In this document: in pieces, positions 24,172 to 27,574 of the stretch
Layout of the letters: every line of letters starts with the position of its first letter
Position numbering within the stretch: position 1 is the stretch's first letter
Assembly (NCBI GenBank): GCA_944392285.1
Contig: CALXWF010000083.1
Location: 1-27,574, forward strand
Direction of reading: 5' to 3'
Length of the DNA: 27,574 bases
From: an uncultured Alphaproteobacteria bacterium
GTDB taxonomy: Bacteria; Pseudomonadota; Alphaproteobacteria; RF32; CAG-239
Notes under the pieces: generated by a model
The model's input: only the letters and a program-made list of their open reading frames with translations
What the model was told of the DNA's origin: nothing
Databases searched by the model: none
Position numbers and translations under genes: made by a program

Positions 24172-26997
24172 TTATTCCAGATTGTCGCTGTCAATCTCGG
24201 GTTCTTCAACAACCGTTCCCATATCCTCTTCAGGATCGGCAACGCTGTCTCCCAAGACCTCGCTTCCGGTTTCTTCTTCAAGTTCTTCGTCATCACCGTC
24301 GTCAGCATCAAGCCAGGTTACGGAAACAACTTTTTCATTCTCTGCCGTGCGGAACAAGATGACACCTTGGGTCTTGCGGCCGGCAATTCTAATATCTTCT
24401 ACCGGCATGCGAATCAACTTGCCGCCGTCGGTAACCATCATAATTTGATTGTCGTCTTCTATCGGGAAGGAGCTGACAATCTCTTTGTTGCGGGCCGACA
24501 TTTCCATATTGGCAATACCTTGTCCACCGCGGCCGGTAACCCTATATTCATAAGAAGATGAACGTTTGCCGTAACCGGTTGACGTAACCGATAAGATAAA
24601 CTGCTCTTTGGCTTTCATCTCTTCATATTTTTCGGGCGTTAATACCTGCAGGGGAACATCACACTCGCTCAAAGCAACCTCAGTATCGCTGCCGCGTTCG
24701 GCTTGCAAACGCTTCATTGCCGAAGAAATGCGGGCATATTCATCACGCTCTTCCGAAGTGGCATCACTGTGATTTAAGACCGACATAGAGATTACTTCAT
24801 CCCCGTCAGCCAACTTAATGCCGCGGACACCGGTCGAGTTACGGCCGACAAAAACACGAACCTCCGTTACCGGGAAGCGAATGCACTTGCCGCTGCGTGC
24901 CGCCAACATAATGTCATTGTCTTCATGGCAAATTCTTACATTTATCAGCTTGTCGCCTTCATCAAGCTTCATGGCGATTTTGCCGTTGCTTTGGACATTA
25001 ACAAAATCCATCAAAGAATTACGACGAACATTGCCTTGCGCCGTGGCAAACATGATGGACATATTCTCGCATTCGGCCTCATTCTCAGGCAATTTCATAA
25101 TCGTGGTGATGGTTTCTCCTTCGTCTAACGGCAATAAATTGATGAAAGGTTTACCTTTTGACGTCGGCGAGCCAAGCGGCAATTTGTAAACTTTCATCTT
25201 ATAGACCAAACCTTTAGATGAGAAGAACAGTACCGGCGTGTGGGTTGAAGCCACAAACAGACGAGAAACAAAATCCTCCTCTTTGGTGGCCATGCCGGAC
25301 TTGCCTTTGCCCCCGCGTTTTTGTGCTTTGTAAGCATTGAGCGGTACGCGCTTGATGTAACCGGCATCTGTTACCGTTACAACCATTTCTTCACGCTGAA
25401 TTAAAGATTCAACATCTTGGTCAAACTCAATATCTTCAATTTTGGTGCGACGCGGCGTGGCATATTCATCTTTAATGGCAACCAACTCATCACGCATGAT
25501 GCCGTATAATTTTTCGCGACTGCCTAAAATTGACAGATATTCTTTAATATCTTCACCGATACCGGTCAATTCTTCATGAATTTTATCTCTTTCCAGACCG
25601 GTTAAACGCTGCAGTTTCAAATCCAAAATGGCTTTGGCCTGATTTTCGGACAAATGATAAAACCCGTTTTCAACTTTGCGGTCCGGCTCATCTATCAGCT
25701 CAACCAACGGCGTTACCGTACCGGCCGGCCAAGCCTTGGCCAATAATGCATCCTTGGCTTCTTGCGGGCTCGGTGCAGAACGAATTAGCTCAATTACGGG
25801 GTCAATATTTTCAACCGCAATGGCCAAACCGACCAAAGTATGCGCTCTGTCTCTGGCTTTGTTTAGTAAAAATACCGTACGGCGACGAATGACCTCTTCT
25901 CTGAAATCAATAAAAGCACCGATAATCTCTTTTAAGTTCATCATCATCGGGCGGCCGCCGTTAATGGCTAACATATTCATACCAAAACTGGTTTGAAGTG
26001 CCGTATATTTATAAAGCTGATTCAAGACAACATCGGCCTGAAAATCTCTCTTAATCTCTATAACGACACGGACACCGTGACGGTCAGATTCATCTCTGAT
26101 GTCTGATATGCCCTCAATCTTCTTTTCTTTAACAAGCTCGGCAATACGCGAAACCAACATTGCTTTATTGACCTGATAAGGAATTTCATGAACAATAATG
26201 GCTTCTTTGTCTTTGCGCAGCTCTTCAATGGTGCACTTGGCGCGCATCATCACCGAGCCACGGCCGGTATAATAGGCCGATTTTGCTCCCGTCTGCCCCA
26301 AAATCAAACCACCGGTCGGAAAATCAGGCCCCGGAACTATGGCAATTAAATCATCTATCGAAATTAAGGGATTGTCGATATAGGCACAGCAGGCGTCTAT
26401 AACTTCTCCCAAGTTATGCGGCGGAATGTTGGTCGCCATACCAACCGCAATACCGTTGGCACCGTTTACCAATAAGTTGGGATAGCCGGCCGGCAAAACC
26501 GAAGGCTCTTGCACCGTTTCATCATAGTTTGGTACAAAATCTACGGTGTCTTTATCCAAATCAGAGGTTAAGGTTGAGGTGACTTTTTCAGCACGAGCCT
26601 CAGTATAACGCATGGCGGCTGCCGAGTCGCCATCCATAGAACCAAAGTTACCCTGCCCGTCTACCAAAGGCAAACGCATGGAGAAAGGTTGTGCCATACG
26701 CACCATGGTATCATAAATTGCCGCATCGCCGTGGGGGTGATATTTACCCATAACATCTCCGACGATACGAGCTGACTTGCGGTATGGCTTGTTATAATCA
26801 TAGCCGCTCTCATACATGGAATAAATAATGCGGCGATGAACCGGCTTTAAGCCGTCACGGACATCCGGCAAGGCACGAGATACAATAACACTCATGGCAT
26901 AGTCAAGATATGAACGCCGCATTTCTTCGGAAATTTCGACCGGCGCAATATCTTGGGCGGCACTTACAACCGCCATGTTTTCATTTTCTTCACTCAC
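24172..26997 (-). CDS. gyrA: DNA gyrase subunit A
   Basis: GyrA breaks and rejoins DNA in the gyrase tetramer. The 941-residue product has the catalytic Tyr131 in AAAMRYTEARAEK, the quinolone-determining region HPHGDAAIYDT with Ala92 and Asp96 (E. coli Ser83 and Asp87), and the GyrA box QKRGGKG near residue 560 that wraps DNA. The last 45 residues are very acidic. The start is GTG at 26995-26997 with AAAGG upstream; an internal ATG at residue 8 is possible. ssb is upstream across 229 bases, the conserved neighbour. A terminator follows. Gene and motifs are intact. Confidence 0.97.
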   Translation of the reverse strand: MSEENENMAVVSAAQDIAPVEISEEMRRSYLDYAMSVIVSRALPDVRDGLKPVHRRIIYSMYESGYDYNKPYRKSARIVGDVMGKYHPHGDAAIYDTMVRMAQPFSMRLPLVDGQGNFGSMDGDSAAAMRYTEARAEKVTSTLTSDLDKDTVDFVPNYDETVQEPSVLPAGYPNLLVNGANGIAVGMATNIPPHNLGEVIDACCAYIDNPLISIDDLIAIVPGPDFPTGGLILGQTGAKSAYYTGRGSVMMRAKCTIEELRKDKEAIIVHEIPYQVNKAMLVSRIAELVKEKKIEGISDIRDESDRHGVRVVIEIKRDFQADVVLNQLYKYTALQTSFGMNMLAINGGRPMMMNLKEIIGAFIDFREEVIRRRTVFLLNKARDRAHTLVGLAIAVENIDPVIELIRSAPSPQEAKDALLAKAWPAGTVTPLVELIDEPDRKVENGFYHLSENQAKAILDLKLQRLTGLERDKIHEELTGIGEDIKEYLSILGSREKLYGIMRDELVAIKDEYATPRRTKIEDIEFDQDVESLIQREEMVVTVTDAGYIKRVPLNAYKAQKRGGKGKSGMATKEEDFVSRLFVASTHTPVLFFSSKGLVYKMKVYKLPLGSPTSKGKPFINLLPLDEGETITTIMKLPENEAECENMSIMFATAQGNVRRNSLMDFVNVQSNGKIAMKLDEGDKLINVRICHEDNDIMLAARSGKCIRFPVTEVRVFVGRNSTGVRGIKLADGDEVISMSVLNHSDATSEERDEYARISSAMKRLQAERGSDTEVALSECDVPLQVLTPEKYEEMKAKEQFILSVTSTGYGKRSSSYEYRVTGRGGQGIANMEMSARNKEIVSSFPIEDDNQIMMVTDGGKLIRMPVEDIRIAGRKTQGVILFRTAENEKVVSVTWLDADDGDDEELEEETGSEVLGDSVADPEEDMGTVVEEPEIDSDNLE

Positions 26998-27034
26998 TTT
27001 GATTTACCTTTTCTTTTTACTTAAACTGTTTGAG

Positions 27035-27064
27035 AATATAGCAAAATCTGCTTAAGTTTGCCAG
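27035..27064 (-). promoter_or_regulatory. Candidate promoter for gyrA
   Basis: Read on the minus strand, TATATT (27035-27040) is preceded 18 bases away by CTGGCA (27059-27064), a moderate match to TTGACA. It lies about 38 bases before the GTG start. Other AT-rich sites in the spacer could serve equally well. Confidence 0.35.
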
Positions 27065-27178
27065 TTTTTTGTCAGACTTATACCCAGCCTCAAAATGCCA
27101 CTTTCTTTTCTATGGGCAAAAAAAGTGCCTTAAAATCGATTTTTTAAAACTTACTCTTTAAAAGGTTAACACCGCAAT

Positions 27179-27208
27179 AAAAAAAAGCCCGGTTTTGACC
27201 CGGGCTTT
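27179..27208 (-). terminator. ssb terminator
   Basis: AAAGCCCGG (27184-27192) and CCGGGCTTT (27200-27208) form a 9-base perfect stem with a seven-base loop, followed by eight T residues on the minus strand. It sits 18 bases after the ssb stop. Confidence 0.9.
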
Positions 27209-27226
27209 GTAAAATGCTTACAATTG

Positions 27227-27574
27227 TTAGAACGGGATGTCATCATCCAGATCTGCCGGAGCGGCTGCGGGCGTGCTGTCCCAACCAGAAGAAGCTGAAC
27301 CGGAGAAAACATCATTGCCGCCGGCGGGGACGCCGTCACCTCTGGCATCAAGTAAAACTAAGTTGCCGCTGAAGTTTTGCAAAACAACTTCCGTCGAATA
27401 TCTTTCCTGACCGTTGTTATCTTCCCATTTGCGGGTTTGAAGCTGGCCTTCCAGATAAACTTTGGAACCTTTCTTCAAATATTTATCGGCAACATCTGCC
27501 AACTGCGGGTTAAAAATAACAACCCGATGCCATTCGGTTCTTTCTTTCTTCTCTCCGGAGAGTTTATCTTTCCA
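27227..27574 (-). CDS. ssb: Single-stranded DNA-binding protein (N-terminus beyond window)
   Basis: SSB coats single-stranded DNA during replication and repair. The frame is open to the last base, reading WKDKLSGEKKERTEWHRVVI at the edge, so the N-terminal part lies outside the window. The OB-fold motifs GSKVYLEGQLQTRKW and YSTEVVLQNF are visible, then a Gly/Ala linker and the acidic tip DLDDDIPF, which recruits partner proteins. The 115 residues seen suggest a full length near 160-170. It precedes gyrA on the same strand across 229 bases, with its own terminator, so the two are probably separate transcripts. Confidence 0.95.
   Translation of the reverse strand, partial: WKDKLSGEKKERTEWHRVVIFNPQLADVADKYLKKGSKVYLEGQLQTRKWEDNNGQERYSTEVVLQNFSGNLVLLDARGDGVPAGGNDVFSGSASSGWDSTPAAAPADLDDDIPF

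Overview
The window is a gene-dense, moderately AT-rich chromosomal segment from an alphaproteobacterium. The evidence is the yceD-rpmF-plsX order at the left edge, mfd and recG placed back to back, and ssb next to gyrA at the right edge, together with protein sequences typical of that class. AT-rich intergenic spacers and the loss of some expected neighbours (no sdhE gene between mfd and recG, no coaD after gyrA) fit a derived, possibly host-associated lineage; that last point is inference. I see no insertion sequence, prophage, CRISPR array, rRNA or tRNA, and no gene-free stretch longer than about 230 bases.

Layout, left to right. 1-3192: plsX, rpmF and a YceD-like gene on the minus strand, divergent from a BamE-type lipoprotein, whose stop abuts the stop of a TerB-like gene. 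3205-8860: mfd (minus) and recG (plus) diverge from an 85-bp spacer. 8955-11966: accessory envelope genes, namely an orphan soluble protein, an OprB-like porin and an exported six-cysteine orphan whose 3' end looks frameshifted. 12109-15153: a compact three-gene operon encoding a retropepsin-like lipoprotein, an inactive transglutaminase fused to seven membrane helices, and an ATP-grasp amidoligase. 15225-17439: a cyclophilin with a Lys-rich octad-repeat tail, an HD phosphohydrolase and two tiny three-helix membrane proteins, separated by clear hairpin terminators. 17614-22225: an acrA-acrB-cutA operon with an 8-base acrB/cutA overlap. 22366-24047: an orphan helical protein, a MIF-family protein and another orphan. 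24172-27574: gyrA and the C-terminal part of ssb, which runs off the right edge.

How the genes fit together. Most are housekeeping: phospholipid and fatty-acid synthesis (plsX), ribosome (rpmF), outer-membrane assembly (bamE), DNA repair and topology (mfd, recG, gyrA, ssb). The least understood system is the three-gene cluster at 12109-15153. A cytosolic ligase would build an amide or peptide bond, a membrane protein carries a transglutaminase fold without its catalytic Cys and His, and a membrane-anchored retropepsin-like protein sits probably in the periplasm. The family combination is known from comparative genomics, but as far as I know its substrate and product are not settled. Other points worth following are the C-terminal frameshift at a six-T run in the exported orphan, an unusual motif VI in RecG, Ala at the quinolone-determining Ser83 position of GyrA, a MIF homologue lacking several MIF residues, and a bulged hairpin in the rpmF leader.
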